From contig CM073591.1 of NCBI GenBank assembly GCA_037074705.1, forward strand, positions 10,863,087 through 10,927,086: 64,000 nucleotides of DNA, given 5' to 3'. The translations under genes and the position numbers were made by a program. This DNA is from Zhengitettix transpicula. Taxonomy: Eukaryota > Arthropoda > Insecta > Orthoptera > Tetrigidae. Below the pieces are notes generated by a model that was given only the letters and a program-made list of their open reading frames with translations, searched no databases and was not told the origin of the DNA. Below are positions 9,312-20,549 of the stretch, piece by piece (position 1 is the first letter of the stretch; each line of letters begins with the position of its first letter).

Positions 9312-10292
9312 TGTAATGTCAATTAATTAAGGCATGAATTGAGAAATTAAAAAAAATAAATTGTTTGAGGAATCTATTCTTGACGGCGGTACAGAACATA
9401 GCAACAATGTAGCCAGGTATTTTTTTCCTTTGTCGGAAGAAGCAACGCGCGCTCAAAATTGCGAGACGGTTGTTCAGTTGGCTGGAAGGTTTGGTCAAGT
9501 ACAGGTCGTATTAAAATAGACGAGATATTCTTTTGAAAAGTAAAGTTAAGTAGAAGCAGTGAGCAGTCAGACACGACAGAAATTGGTCGAGTTGAAATAG
9601 ACAAGACAATTTCAAATATTCAAGGGAAATTGGCAGAGAAACATCGAGAATTACCAATCAACAGCTTTGATTGGTCCCTGAACAGTTTGCTGAAGACGAA
9701 ATATTCACTTGAGCAGAACTACTAAACCTGCTAAACACAAATAGTCTTGTGAACACAGCCGGGCAGGGTTAATATACGAGGTCAATCGAGAGAGAGAGAG
9801 ACGAAAGGAGGATCATCCTGGTACCTGAGTTTTGATCTAAAAATATTAGTTTTAGAATCTGTGAGTTTTTTTAGATGCTGTGCAAAACCCCGCCATAGTG
9901 TTTCGACAATAACAAGGCATCCTGGGATGCTGGGCAGCCGTGAGTAACAATACAAAAACAACGAATTACGTAAACCTGATTAAAAGATAGCCGTCAGATT
10001 TCGTTCTCTTCTTTTGATTAAAGATTTGTTAATTAGAATCCATCTTTTTAGTTTAATTTTGTTGACAAGTAAATTTCGTCGTAGTTAATTGGCGAGTAAA
10101 TCTTTTCTCTTTTAAATTGGAATTTCTGTTTAAGTTGAGAAATAAAATGATTCGCCATTATCAAACCCAGTAGAGACCCTGAGATATATTTTTGAAATTG
10201 TGTAATTGTTTTTAAACGTTGATAATAAATTTATTGGTTTGTAAAATTGAATAATTTTTCAATTAATTAACGACCTTTTTAATTTGTATATT

Positions 10293-10295
<3 letters not shown>
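9312..10295 (+). mobile_element. LTR-AT, subfamily A, solo LTR
   Basis: 984 bp from TGTAAT to ATTACA inside AT repeats. It shares with 48362 and 54261 the order: TTAATTG...AAATTGTTTGAG, CCTTTGTCGGAAG, AAATTGCGAGACG, GGAGGATCATCC, AATCTGTGAGTTTT, CGTCAGATTTCGTTCTCTT, and the tail block TTATCAAACCCAGTAGAGAC with CCTGAGA. AATAAA at 10224-10229 is a fitting poly(A) signal near the right end. No internal region, so it is a solo LTR. Confidence 0.8.
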
Positions 10296-10342
<47 letters not shown>

Positions 10343-10343
<1 letters not shown>

Positions 10344-10953
10344 TAGCTGGGTGCCCGGCGTTGCTCGTGTACTTATTTATATAAACTCGAAAAAGTATTT
10401 AATTGAATACTTAAATATATTCCTTGAGTATTTCAGGATATAATCGTCACTCAGTCTTCATACATTACGAAATATTACATTGATGAAATTGTTAGCTAGA
10501 CTCACAACTAATTAACTTACATTTTCCCCAAGGATGGTAAAGTAATTAGTATTTTTCTTTATTATCATTCGATGGAATATTGCTGTATAAAATTATACTT
10601 TTTATTTAAAGAAAATATTTCTGCTTTATTTCATTCCTAATAAAGGAGATATTTCCTTTGTTCGTTGCGTAGTAACGTCTTTCTCTCGCGTGACGTCATT
10701 GTCTCTTGGCGCGCAGTAATTTAATATTTAATGATCACGGGTTTTAATTATAATTCTTTCCACATGTATGCTAGGCGTTTCTCACCCTCACAGTACCGGT
10801 TCTCGATTTTGGCAGAATACGTTTACCAATTTTTGTTGCATTCTGTCCACGCGATAAAATTTGTATAAAGAACAACGTAAATACACACATACATACATAC
10901 ATACATACATACGTACATACATACATACATACATACAAATATACATCCTTTTT

Positions 10954-10965
<12 letters not shown>
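10343..10965 (-). mobile_element. Helitron (non-autonomous) inside an AT tract
   Basis: Reverse strand ends ...CGCCGGGCACCCAGCTAG, followed by T, typical for a Helitron 3' end; the 5' side is an AAAGGATGTATATTTGTATG run with (ATGT)n. It lies between two LTR-AT copies and splits their shared AT repeat (10296-10342 and 10966-11003). The interior matches 6966-8032. Confidence 0.8.
10890..10945. repeat. (CATA)n microsatellite
   Basis: About a dozen CATA units with one CGTA, belonging to the 5' edge of the Helitron. Explains the VCMYVCMY reverse-strand frame. Confidence 0.9.
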
Positions 10966-11003
<38 letters not shown>

Positions 11004-11006
<3 letters not shown>

Positions 11007-11961
11007 AATAGCAATTGAACAGGCTATTAATTGTTTTTAATAATTTAATTATTATCGGTACGAATGCGTAAAGGCGACAATCAAGGCGGGTTTTTTCCTT
11101 TGTTTAACAATGGAAACTGAAAAACCGCGCGCTTGGAGAACAGCAGTCAGTCTGCACGGAGACACGAGACAGAACGGTCCACATAAAGTAATAACACAGT
11201 AAAGTTTGCTAACATAAAAGCATGAATAGTGTCATCCAGGAGGCGTGATATGACAGCTTATATAAAACGCGAGTAAGCAGTTTGGCGGAGTGACACATAA
11301 GAATCGCAATTTGGAAGCAGAAGTTTTTGCTGCATCGAGAGACTTTGAGGAAATCTACATCCGGCAACCGGCTGAGGGTGGACTAATCCAGGTTCCCGAA
11401 TAGCAAAGACACGAGAGGGCAACGACCACGTGTATTCAAATTCTAAAGTGTAGAATCAGTGAGTAATAAATGGCCTGTTTTAGTGAGTGTTGACTTCAAG
11501 CTGGTACCAGAAGCAGTGTCGTGAGTACAAGACACTTATTAGTAACTGTAAACGATAATTAAAGGGTGTAGTCAGATTTCCTTCGCGTTTTTCTTTTCAT
11601 TCGTTTTCTGTTGTTTCCAGTATTTTAATTTTATGTTCCTTTAACTTCAATGAATTTGGAGTGTTGTTGTTATCAAACCCAGTGGTGACCCTGAGATAAG
11701 AGACTGTAATGATGTAACAACTGTATTTTTCATAAAATGCCACGAATTAATAAATTAAAAATTAAAGTATTTGTTTTAAGATGGATGAAATTCGGCATGA
11801 AAAAAATAGACCTTATACAATGTAACTTTATCAACAATAAATTTTTAAATATAAATAAATTGTCGTTAATTGATACATCTAATTTAACCCTACCTAGGTG
11901 TTTATTACCATTTATGGCTTCACCAACGTGGGGCAAATTAATCGTTAAAATGATTATTACA
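11004..11961 (+). mobile_element. LTR-AT, subfamily B, with primer-binding-site stub
   Basis: TGTAAT to ATTACA in AT repeats. Matches the reverse-strand copy 15642-16950 over GTACGAATGCGTAAAGGCG, CTTGGAGAACAGCAGTCAG, CTGGTACCAGA and AACTGTAAACGATAATTAAA. The TTATCAAACCCAGTGGTGAC block precedes the end as in subfamily A. At 11915-11934 TGGCTTCACCAACGTGGGGC resembles a primer-binding site, then about 27 bases lead to the final ATTACA. Confidence 0.75.
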
Positions 11962-11994
11962 ATATATATATATATATATATATATATGTTATAT

Positions 11995-12260
11995 ACACGT
12001 ACGAGTCTGCCACGTGGTTTCTCAAAGTATTTATCGGCCTCAATTACGACGGCGGTCAACTTCGTAAATGGCTTCCCGTTAACTTGCAAAATTAATTTCG
12101 GTGGTGATTTATCAGTCTCGTGGCATTTACACTTGTGTCCGCCATATCGTAAGAGAATCTCCCATAATTTACGTCTGCGCTGCGAGTTAATCGATCGTTT
12201 CCCGGCGATAATGTCGCCACGCCAAGGAAGTTACTATCACCTCTGGTTACATGAAAAATA
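11995..12260. other. Unique non-repetitive block
   Basis: About 265 bp of mixed composition with no relative in the window. A 174-codon forward frame (11737-12261) spans the LTR end, the AT repeat and this block; because it crosses a transposon boundary I do not accept it as a gene. ATTA/TAAT cores and the compact, low-repeat character would suit a conserved non-coding element, untested. Confidence 0.3.
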
Positions 12261-12419
12261 AGGAATTATTTACCCCTTTAGGACGGTTAACTCTTCAATT
12301 TTCCTGTCAAGCCAAACAAAATAATTTCTATTTGAGATTCTTAAACAACCAATTAACCCAGTTTTGGTTAATTGTTCATTGGTTTCGTCTCCATATAATA
12401 AATTAAATACTAATAAAAG

Positions 12420-12535
12420 GAAATGTAGTCAAATACAGACACAAGAAGTGATGATATAAATACCACAGAAACGTTTCTGGAAGCCCTGTTCCTTTCCTCA
12501 CGTGCTTAGCAGAGCATAGAGCGACACAACTGCAC
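12420..12535 (-). repeat. PLE-TR fragment
   Basis: AAGTGATGATATAAATACCAC, AAACGTTTCTGG, CCTTTCCTCACGTGCTTAG and AGCGACACAACTGCACT, cut off by the Helitron beginning at 12536. Confidence 0.75.
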
Positions 12536-13120
12536 TGTTGGACCGGGGTGGAAATATTCAAACATGCCAAAACGGGCCGATAGTTGAGTCGTATAAATTT
12601 TGTTTTAGGGGTAAAAAATATCGACAGTTTTTAACAATGTTATATGTGTATAATTTCAACCCCTTTACAGCAAGGGAAAGGACCAACCTTAGGGGTCGGG
12701 GTGGAACGGCGTTACAAGAAAATATCGCGAGTAAAACCGAGATTGGAGTCAAATCCAGGGGCTATGGATGTCGCTGAGTTTAATCATGACATTCAACTTG
12801 ACCCTGTTTAACTCCCCCCTCCCCCGTCCCTCCAACGCGGTGGTGGTCGAGGGTTGAATATATAAACATGCAAATACGGCCGATTATCGCGTTGAATAAA
12901 TATTCTTCAGGGTTAATTAGGGTTATAGCATTTATACCGATGTTGTTTGTGTATAATTTCAACACTTTTCGGCAGGGGACGGGAGCGCACTTAGGGGTGG
13001 GTGTGGAGGGACCTTACGTAAAAATAACGCGTCTACAACCGGGACTGGAGTCAAATCCGGGGTTATGCATGTCGCTAACTTTGATAATGACAACAAGGGC
13101 AACGCCGGGCACCCAGCTAG
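12536..13120 (+). mobile_element. Helitron, 5'-truncated
   Basis: Ends AACGCCGGGCACCCAGCTAG followed by T. The interior has two of the units found in the 21690-23992 array (TATTCAAACATGCCAAAACG, GGAGTCAAATCCAGGGGCTATG, GTCAAATCCGGGGTTATG). The 5' end is missing and joins PLE-TR. Confidence 0.75.
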
Positions 13121-13188
13121 TAATATAAATGAACAAATACCCGGCCTTACGTCATAAAATTTAGTTTAGTAACGAAACATTAAATAAA

Positions 13189-13221
13189 CGACGTTTCGTC
13201 CTATTTGAGGACCTCTTCAGG
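13189..13221 (-). ncRNA. Hammerhead-like motif
   Basis: Reverse strand: CUGAAGA (13220-13214), extra G, GUCC (13212-13209), loop of seven, GGAC (13201-13198), GAAA (13197-13194), then CGUCGUUU. A minimal stem III (AC:GU) with U as cleavage base is conceivable. Stem II differs from neighbours by paired changes. Confidence 0.5.
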
Positions 13222-13239
13222 TTTAATAATGTTGATAAT

Positions 13240-13622
13240 AAGAAAGATAACCAAATATCGACCGCAGAAGTGGTGATATAAATACTACACTAGGGTTCTG
13301 GGATCCTTGACTGCTTTCTTCAGGTGCTAGGAAGAGCCTAGAGAGACACAACTGCACTAGTCAGTTGACAAAACTCAAAAACCAACCACCTAAACCCCCC
13401 TTCCGTGCCCACACACACACACACACAGAAATGTTCAAATGATTTTATAAAAATTTCGACCATATTTTTTACGGTTTTGTATTCACAAAAAAACGTATTA
13501 AAAATTTAGTTTTAATAAATATAAAAAAAAATCACGCACTAATAGGCTCTTGTAGCCACCTGAAGAAAGTAACAAGGAGGATCCCAGAAACGTTGTGTGG
13601 TATATTTGGCTATCTTTCTTAT
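13240..13622. repeat. Inverted pair of PLE-TR copies
   Basis: 13240-13385 (AAGAAAGATAACCA, GTGATATAAATAC, GGTTCTGGGATCC, TTCTTCAGGTGCTAGGAAGAG, GCGACACAACTGCACT-like) and 13545-13622 (CACCTGAAGAAAG, AAGGAGGATCCCAGAAACGT, TTGGCTATCTTTCTT) are oppositely oriented. A CA run (13413-13427) lies between. Confidence 0.7.
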
Positions 13623-13739
13623 TAATAATGTTGTATAATAATTTAGAGGCAAGGTTTTTCTGATTTAAGGGTAGTGTATTTGTTCATTTACATTTTCCAA
13701 TGCGATTAATTGATTTGGGTACACGTTTATTGTCTTTGG

Positions 13740-14180
13740 AATAGAAGCGCTGCACCTTTAACTCCGAATTACAGGAACGAGGATCGTCTGTGAGGACAGT
13801 AAATGAACTGGTGACGCTGCAAACTTGCACAATGCCGTCACCTGTCGCCGTGTGTGTGTTTACGTACAGCAGGATATGGACGGCGCCGTGGAGGTTGTCC
13901 GTTAATATGCATGTTTACCGTCGGCCGCTGCTCGTCGGGGTTCAGGGCACGCAGGGGGCGCCCAAACAAGAGGTAAACTATGCCGTAATGCTGTTAGGTC
14001 CGCTCGGCCTGAGACAAGTGCGAATCAGAGCGCGGCCTAACTCAATCACGGGGCGCAGGGCCGCCATTGTGCCCCCGCCAAAACTCCCCAATAACCCGTC
14101 ATTTCCCTGTCACCCTGTCCGCGGCTGACTCACTCGCGCTGTTTAGACTCTGCAAAACACACACAGGGAGGCGTTTAAAC
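13740..14180. other. Unique GC-rich block with a 112-codon frame
   Basis: The forward frame 13790-14128 is uninterrupted but shows no recognisable domain. A GT run and CCGCCAAAACTCCCC-like low-complexity stretches lie within. It is not in any repeat family here. It may be non-coding conserved DNA or a promoter-proximal island; I cannot separate these. Confidence 0.3.
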
Positions 14181-14599
14181 ATGTCACATTAGCTTCAGTG
14201 TTCAAACACAGCTCAACACTGCAGGGTAAAGGAAAGAATAATTAAAAGAAATACTCAAAGCTTTATTCAACCCTCAGACCAAAGTTAAATTTTAAATAAA
14301 CAATATGGATCAAAAGTGCTAGGTAGGAATAATAACAATTATTTATCGGCTGTACCAATAAGGTAATTAATAAAATACAACGTTACGTATTCGAGTAACG
14401 AGACTGTGTTTTTTTATTTAAATCCCCAGCATCAGGAAAACTGTGCCCCTCTTTCGTGCATTTTACAAACTACGACGTGACGTCATCGTAATTTCACGTC
14501 TATCATCCTTTTTTTTCCCCTTCAAAGATCTCGATTCGTGAGATGTGGGAAGACTTGAGCACGGCCGCCATGTTGTTGCCCGTGCTGTCGTCACAATTG

Positions 14600-14702
14600 C
14601 GGTCAGACCGCGTCTGTTTTATTTTTGATTTTGATTTATTCCATTAGTCCTGGAATGAGGGACGTGACTTGCGGGTGTTGCATAAAAGTTACAATATAAT
14701 TA
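14600..14702 (+). repeat. RepX fragment interrupted by RepA
   Basis: GATTTATTCCATTAGTCCTGG and AAAAGTTACAATATAATTA match 37468-37545, the RepX interior. Confidence 0.65.
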
Positions 14703-14704
14703 TT

Positions 14705-14995
14705 AGAATCTGCTGCGTCCCCACAGCAAACTCCTCTCCCGGTATCGGAAGGGTGTGGGACAAGTACCCAATGCCCGACCTACCTGATGCAGGTTTTTCT
14801 AGGGTTTGTCCTGCATTTCTTTTAGGTGAATGCCGGGTAGGATCCTTAAACCATAGCCCGGGGGCCCTAGTTATCCTTGGCTGCATTCCTCTACCCTTCC
14901 GCATCCCCCCTTTCAAATCCCTTTCCTATGCTATAAGAGGGGAGTTGGCACTTTGTGGATTACCCCATACATAGCCTGTCTACACCCCACAAAAA
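14705..14995 (+). repeat. RepA copy, 3' half
   Basis: Starts inside the family at CTGCGTCCCCACAGCAAACT and runs to ATAAAGAGGTTATTAAC, having the GTGGGACAAGTACCCAATGC, TGCAGGTTTTTCTAGGGTTT, GGGTAGGATCCTTAAACC and AGGGGAGTTGGCAC blocks. Lies head to tail before a fuller copy. Confidence 0.8.
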
Positions 14996-15019
14996 ATAAA
15001 GAGGTTATTAACTCAACGG

Positions 15020-15595
15020 AAGCCAAACGCCTGCGAGAGGTTTCTCTCGCAGGTAACCTGCGAAGGATGTTCTCTCGCAGGCAAAACCTTGTAGGAGAGA
15101 TACGAAGCGGCTACCATTGGGGATGCCTTTTCCTCTCCGTTTTTGAACTAAGGTTTCCACAAGCCGAGGCTCCTCGGCCTGTTTTGAGAGGTGTATGTTC
15201 CGGTGTCACAGACCTTGGGCATACGGTAAGAGTTGTCCGCTATTCCCATTGGAATAGTCGGCCAGCTGCCTCCTAAACTAGTCGAGGAATGGAGAAGGGA
15301 ATGCTGCGTCCCCACAGCAAACTCATCTCCCGCTAGCGGAATGGCGTGGGACAAGTACCCAATGCCGACCTACCCGATGCAGGTTTTTCTAGGGTTTTCC
15401 CTGAATTTCTTTAGGCGAATTGCCGCGGGGTAGGATCCTTAAAATATAGCCCGGGGTCCCTAGTTAATCCTTGGCTACATTCCTCTACCCTTCCGCATCC
15501 CCCCTTTCAAATCCCTTCCTATGCTATTAAAGGGGAGTTGCCACTATGTGGATTAGCCTCATGTAGCCTATTGCCCTAAAAAAAGTTAGTAACTA
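15020..15595 (+). repeat. RepA copy, nearly full length
   Basis: About 575 bp. The 5' part has the hairpin CCTGCGAGAG...CTCTCGCAGG (15030-15053), followed by GGGGATGCCTTTTCCTCTC, AGAGGTGTATGTTCCGG, the ATTCCCATTGGAATAG palindrome, GGCCAGCTGCCTCCTAAAC, then the 3' half ending CTATTGCCCTAAAAAAA. I see no convincing polymerase III A and B boxes. Short frames such as RGVCSGVTDLGHTVRV recur in other copies but not with consistent ends. Confidence 0.85.
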
Positions 15596-15641
15596 TTGTA
15601 AGCTACAATCCCTGTCCAACATAATTAAAAGAGTAATATAT

Positions 15642-16947
15642 TGTAATAATCACAACAGGTTAACGATTAATTTGGCCCTCACGTTGGTGAAGCCATAAAT
15701 GTAATAAACAACAGTTAACGAAAATTTATTTACATTTAAATATCTATTGTTTATATATTTACAATGTAGAAGACCTATTTTGCACGCTGAATTTCATCCA
15801 GTTAACAACAAATACTTTAATTTTTTCATTAATTAATCCGTCACATCTATGAACGTACAGTTCTTACAACATTACAGTCAAGTACGTCGCATCTCTTATC
15901 TCAGGGACACTACTGTGTTTGTTAATTAGAACACAAGCAATGTGTAACCTGACAATCAACAATTCTAATATAAACAATATGAAGATAAGTGAAACAGAAG
16001 AAAACTGAACGAAATCTGACTCTACCCTTTTAATTATCGTTTACAAGTTTGTACCAAAGTTTTGGTTACTCACGTAATGTCCGTCTGTCTGGTACCAGAT
16101 CTTTCTCTTGTGTCTTCAACACTACCACACTAGAATGCTATTTAGTTACACTGACTCTACACTTCATTGAAATCCTCGTCCTCTGCTATCTGGAACCTCG
16201 GATGAGCCGCCCCCCTATTGGTCAGCCTTGTGGATGCTGGTCTCCTCTATGCGAAAATTGTTCAATCAGCGTGAAGCAACCATGTGCTTCCCACGTGTGC
16301 AAATTATTATGTAAATCTCTCTGTACAACTATTTGCCTGCTTTCATGTAGAAGTACAGGATCTCGCCATTCGTACTTTATATCTGCAGACTTTACTGTTT
16401 GTTGCTCTACTGTATTATATCTCCCCGTAGACTTTTAACAGTTTCATCTCTCGTACGAAGATTTTAGACTCCTTCACCTTTCAATCGCCGATTCCAGACT
16501 GACCGTTCTCCAAGCGCAGACAGAGTTTCCTCCGCGCGGGGTCTCCATTCTTGAACAAAGGAAAAACCCGCCTTCGTTGCCGCCTTTACGCATTCGTACC
16601 GCTAACAATTTAATTATATTAAAACAACATTGCACTCCAATTTCACTCACTCATTCTCCGCAGCGAGGATGCAGCTCATGCAAGGAGCCCACAACAATTC
16701 CTCATGCCTCAAATATAGCGAGATAAGAAGATCAACCGTAGTCGCCCATTCAATGACGGAGATTTGCAACTCATCAGCAGCAATAAACAACCTCGTAGAC
16801 TTTACGATGAAAATTGATTTGTTTAAAGTAATTTAAATGTCATACAAATGTAGAACTTTACAGATGTAAGACGCTAATGAGACCTAAAGGTTAATGCGAC
16901 GTTAAATTGTAATTAAAAGAAAATTAATGGCCTGTTTAATTGGCATT

Positions 16948-16950
<3 letters not shown>
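15642..16950 (-). mobile_element. LTR-AT, subfamily B, reverse strand
   Basis: 1309 bp from TGTAAT to ATTACA. The reverse complement of a primer-binding-like site (GCCCTCACGTTGGTGAAGCC) is at 15675-15695, followed by GTAATA, an LTR edge. The interior aligns with 11004-11961. A Cys-rich 129-codon frame (16049-16438) is antisense to the LTR and rejected as a gene. Confidence 0.75.

Positions 16951-16998
<48 letters not shown>
16951..16998. repeat. (AT)n tract between LTR-AT copies
   Basis: Pure TA repeats from ATTACA to TGTAAT. Confidence 0.95.
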
Positions 16999-17001
<3 letters not shown>

Positions 17002-17908
17002 AATAAACAACCGTGGGTCGACAATAAAAAAATTAAAAAAATTATATTTCTTTAATTCTCATAACTTTTACAATTATCCAATTTAATATTATAAAAAAAG
17101 CATCTCATTCTCTCATGGGTCTTTACTGGGTTTGATAACGGACAGAACACTTAAATAATCAAACAGAAATATTTAATCGTCTAGACATCGACGAAACTTA
17201 TTAACGAACTTAGAATTACCAGATTGGTTCTAAATTTAAAAGAGTTTATTTTATTAACAAAAAGAAGAGAACGATATCTGACTGTATCTTTTAATTACGT
17301 TTACACATGTTAATACCATGAAATTTCAACTCACGATTCCTCAGGAACATTTGGCTCGTTCATTACACACACACACTTTATATACAACACTGACTCTAAC
17401 ACATATTACTGGTTCGACGATAGCTGATTCTCCATACTCGGTGAAGGACATCCCAGTTGCTCGTGGATGCTGTGTCCTGGTCTCCTACCATCGAAGACAG
17501 TGGTCAAATTTTGATATTACAACAGATTGAACTTCTGCATATGAAAATGTTTATCGTTGACATAAATTTTCTATTTCTCTCGCAGGCTGCATTCTTTCTC
17601 CATACTGGATGCTCACAGCTCCCCCTCCGCTCTGACACTCCACTCCGACTAACTCCAACTCCTCGACTCACTCCATTTATATATAACCGACCCTTCTATC
17701 TTCTGCTTTGTTCCAAGACTACGTCGCAATTGCATTGACAGTTTCTCCATTACTCCGAGGTTTACACTCTGCAGCTGCTCCCCAGTTAGAAAATGTCTTG
17801 CCGCTCTGTCTTGTCACATCGAGACAGGACCCGTAATTACTTTGCACTTGCATCCTCACCCCCACATGTGCGCTGTTCCGAAACAATGCATTCCCTCAAT
17901 GCATTACA
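16999..17908 (-). mobile_element. LTR-AT, subfamily C, reverse strand, solo LTR
   Basis: 910 bp TGTAAT to ATTACA. GTCTTTACTGGGTTTGATAA at 17120-17139 is the reverse complement of the TTATCAAACCCAGTAAAGAC block common to all LTR-AT copies. ACGATATCTGACTGTATCTT matches the corresponding segment at 52621. No primer-binding site and no internal region. Confidence 0.75.
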
Positions 17909-17914
17909 ATATAT

Positions 17915-18205
17915 TGTAACGTATAAATTATTCCATTTTGCCGGGCCGTCTATTTTTGGGCATTATGAAGTTGAGGCGGATGATGGCGCTCGCTCGTCGT
18001 AGTGTTAGGACGACAGTTCCCTTGTAGGCCTCGTCGTGGTCTGGAGCTGAGTCTCCAGGAAAGAGATCAAAAACATTGGAACACAGAATTATTGGAAAAT
18101 GTTGTAAGGAACTGTAAAGTTTGTCCTCTGGAAATAAGCCACGCCCACGAGCACATGTGTAGCCCTATAAAATCGCGGCGAAAGGTCGACAGAGGTCGTT
18201 CTATT

Positions 18206-18208
<3 letters not shown>
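17915..18208 (+). mobile_element. Short LTR-like element (294 bp) in an AT tract
   Basis: TGTAAC to ATTACA, separated from the preceding LTR by only ATAT and followed by (AT)n. CCACGCCCAC (18139-18148) and TATAAAA (18166-18172) look like a core promoter. It is not similar to the 1-kb LTRs beyond the ends. Confidence 0.55.

Positions 18209-18249
<41 letters not shown>
18209..18249. repeat. (AT)n microsatellite
   Basis: Pure TA repeats after ATTACA. Confidence 0.95.
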
Positions 18250-18252
<3 letters not shown>

Positions 18253-18780
18253 AACGGTTCCGCACAGGGTTAGCTCCAAATCTTCCTCTTTCCTCTCTCT
18301 CTGTGTCGCTGACGTTAAGTTGGATCCCTCCCTGACTTGCATGAGCGATGTCCGCGGTCCCATGAATAGTCGGGATTGAATTGAGTCCCTCGGACAGCAC
18401 AATGGAGGCGGCGGCGCTCTTGAGGGGCACAGCTGCGGGGGCGGCGCTGCTGTGTTGTGACAGCTCGTAACTCGATTACGCAATGCCACGCTCCACTTTA
18501 AAGACACGCACGCTCGTCGGGGGAAACGGGAAAGGTCATCTCTGACTCCAGAGAGAGTAGCATCTAGCGTCCTGCAGCCTGCTGGCCTCGGTTACGTCTC
18601 GTAACGTTCCTTGGAGCAAGAATATCGCAGGCCGCTGCAATCAGAGATTCCGTGCGTTTATTACGTGTTTACATACGTGAGATATTTTGTCATTATTAAT
18701 ATACGAGGCTAATAATAATAATTACTACTGCAACAAAGAATTAACGTTGTTGTTAAATAATTTAAACCAAAAAAAAAAGA
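18250..18780. other. Unique GC-rich block
   Basis: No repeat similarity. Reverse-strand frames of 146 and 113 codons start here but run through the AT repeat into the LTR element, so they are not genes. GGCGGCGGCG and CGGGGGCGGCG runs lie at 18400-18445. Confidence 0.35.
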
Positions 18781-18837
18781 AATCAGTCCTCGAGTTAATC
18801 AGCGTCACATCAACGCCTCGTCTTTATTTAAATAGTA

Positions 18838-18864
18838 GCTTTCGACTGTCAGTCATCTTCAGGT
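18838..18864 (-). ncRNA. Hammerhead-like motif
   Basis: Reverse strand: CUGAAGA (18862-18856), extra U, GACU (18854-18851), GAC loop, AGUC (18847-18844), GAAA (18843-18840). Stem II has a completely different sequence from the GUCC/GGAC form at 13189 yet still pairs. Downstream (GCUACUAUUUAAAUAAAG) gives no clear stem III. Confidence 0.5.
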
Positions 18865-19019
18865 GAAACTGAATAAAATTACAGATCAAATCAAAGAATA
18901 AACTACATCAAGGTAACAATTACGTTGATCACGTCACACTCTCATCAACTCCAGGACTGATTTTCTGTTTACATTTATTACGTTTATTATTATTTCATCG
19001 AGGAAGTAATGACACGTCA

Positions 19020-20460
19020 TTATAAATATAAGAAGAAAAAGAGAAATAAAGAGGAAGACAGTGCTTAAGAAACCTCTTTCCTTCTGAAAAGGACAGAAAA
19101 GTGAAAAAGAAAAGACAAGAAAACAAGAAAAACAAAAAAGGAGGGAGACAGTGTATGAGAACCCTCTTTCCTTCTGAAAAGTGAATAAGCAAAGAAAGGT
19201 AAAAAGAAGAAAAAAGGAAAAAGAAAAGAAAACTATAAAATCAGAAATAAAGAGGGAAGCAGTGTAGAATAAACCTCTTTCGTTCTGTAAAGGACAGAAA
19301 AGTGAAAAAGAAAAGAAAGGAAAAAATAAGAAAAAAGGAAAACGATAAGAAAAAAAACAAAAAAAAAACAAATAAAGAGGGAGGCAGTGTATAAGAAACC
19401 TCTTTCGTTGTGAGAAGGACAGAAAAGTGAAAATGAAAAGAAAGGAAAAAATAAGAAAAAAGGAAAACGAAAAGAAAAGAAAACAAGAAAAACAGAAATA
19501 AAGAGGGAAGCAGTGTATAAGAAACCTCTTTCATTCTGAGAAGGGCAGAAAGTGAAAAATCAAAGGAAGAAAAAATAAAAAAGGAAACAGAAAAGAAAAT
19601 AAGAAAAACAGAAATAAAGACGGAGGCACTGTATAAGAAATCTCTATCGTTCCGGAAAGGACAGAAAAGTCAAAAAGCGAAGGAAGGAAAAAAAGAAAAA
19701 AGGAAAGAAAACAAGAATAACAGAAATAAACAGGGAAGCAGTGTATAAGAAACCTCTTGTGTTCAGACAAGGGCAGAAAGTGAAAAATCAAAGGAAGAAA
19801 AAATAAAAAAGGAAACAGAAAAGAAAATAAGAAAAACAGAAATAAAGACGGAGGCACTGTATAAGAAATCTCTATCGTTCCGGAAAGGACAGAAAAGTCA
19901 AAAAGCGAAGGAAGGAAAAAAAGAAAAAAGGAAAGAAAACAAGAATAACAGAAATAAACAGGGAAGCAGTGTATAAGAAACCTCTTGTGTTCAGACAAGG
20001 GCAGAAAGTGAAAAATCAAAGGAAGAAAAAAATAAGAAAAAAGGAAACAGAAAAGAAAATAAGAAAAACAGAAATAAAGACGGAGGCACTGTATAAGAAA
20101 TCTCTATCGTTCCGGAAAGGACAGAAAAGTCAAAAAGCGAAGGAAGGAAAAAAAGAAAAAAGGAAAGAAAACAAGAATAACAGAAATAAACAGGGAAGCA
20201 GTGTATAAGAAACCTCTTGTGTTCAGACAAGGGCAGAAAGTGAAAAATCAAAGGAAGAAAAAAATAAGAAAAAAGGAAACAGAAAAGAAAATAAGAAAAA
20301 CAGAAATAAAGACGGAGGCACTGTATAAGAAATCTCTATCGTTCCGTAAAGGACAGAAAAGTCAAAAAGCAGAGGAAGGAAAAAAAAGAAAAAAGGAAAA
20401 GGACAGAAAACAAGGAAAACAAATAAAGAGGGAGGCAGTGTATAAGAAACTCCTTTTTTC
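19020..20460. repeat. Purine-rich tandem satellite, about 115-bp unit, 230-bp higher-order period
   Basis: Each monomer has AAGAAACCTCTT.CGTTC or AATCTCTATCGTTCC, GACAGAAAAGT, long A/G runs and AGGCAGTGTATAAG. The block CCTCTTGTGTTCAGACAAGG recurs at 19754, 19981 and 20213, a period of about 230 made of two monomer types. Almost all T and C are confined to the short boxes, so the strand is nearly all purine. Reverse-strand Phe/Leu/Ser frames of 86-162 codons are translations of it. Confidence 0.95.
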
Positions 20461-20549
20461 TGATTTTCTTGTTTGCTTTTCTTTATTTTTCCTTTCTTTG
20501 CTGTATTTTTGTTGGTGACCTTCCTACTCCCTTGCCGAAACATGTAACT

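Noticed and set aside
11737..12261. 174-codon forward frame
   Set aside because: Crosses the LTR end, an AT microsatellite and unique DNA; no motif.
15148..15433. RepA frames with recurring GVCSGVTDLGHTVRV, as a conserved protein
   Set aside because: Similarity comes from DNA repeat copies; copies are open in different phases, with different stops and no shared start.
14705..15595. tRNA-derived SINE
   Set aside because: I could not find convincing A and B boxes; left as a retroposon of unknown origin.
16049..16438. Cys-rich 129-codon frame, possible secreted peptide
   Set aside because: Lies antisense within an LTR and is not open in the related LTR at 11004.
19531..20543. Several Phe/Leu/Ser-rich reverse frames resembling membrane proteins
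   Set aside because: They are translations of the purine satellite and repeat with its period.
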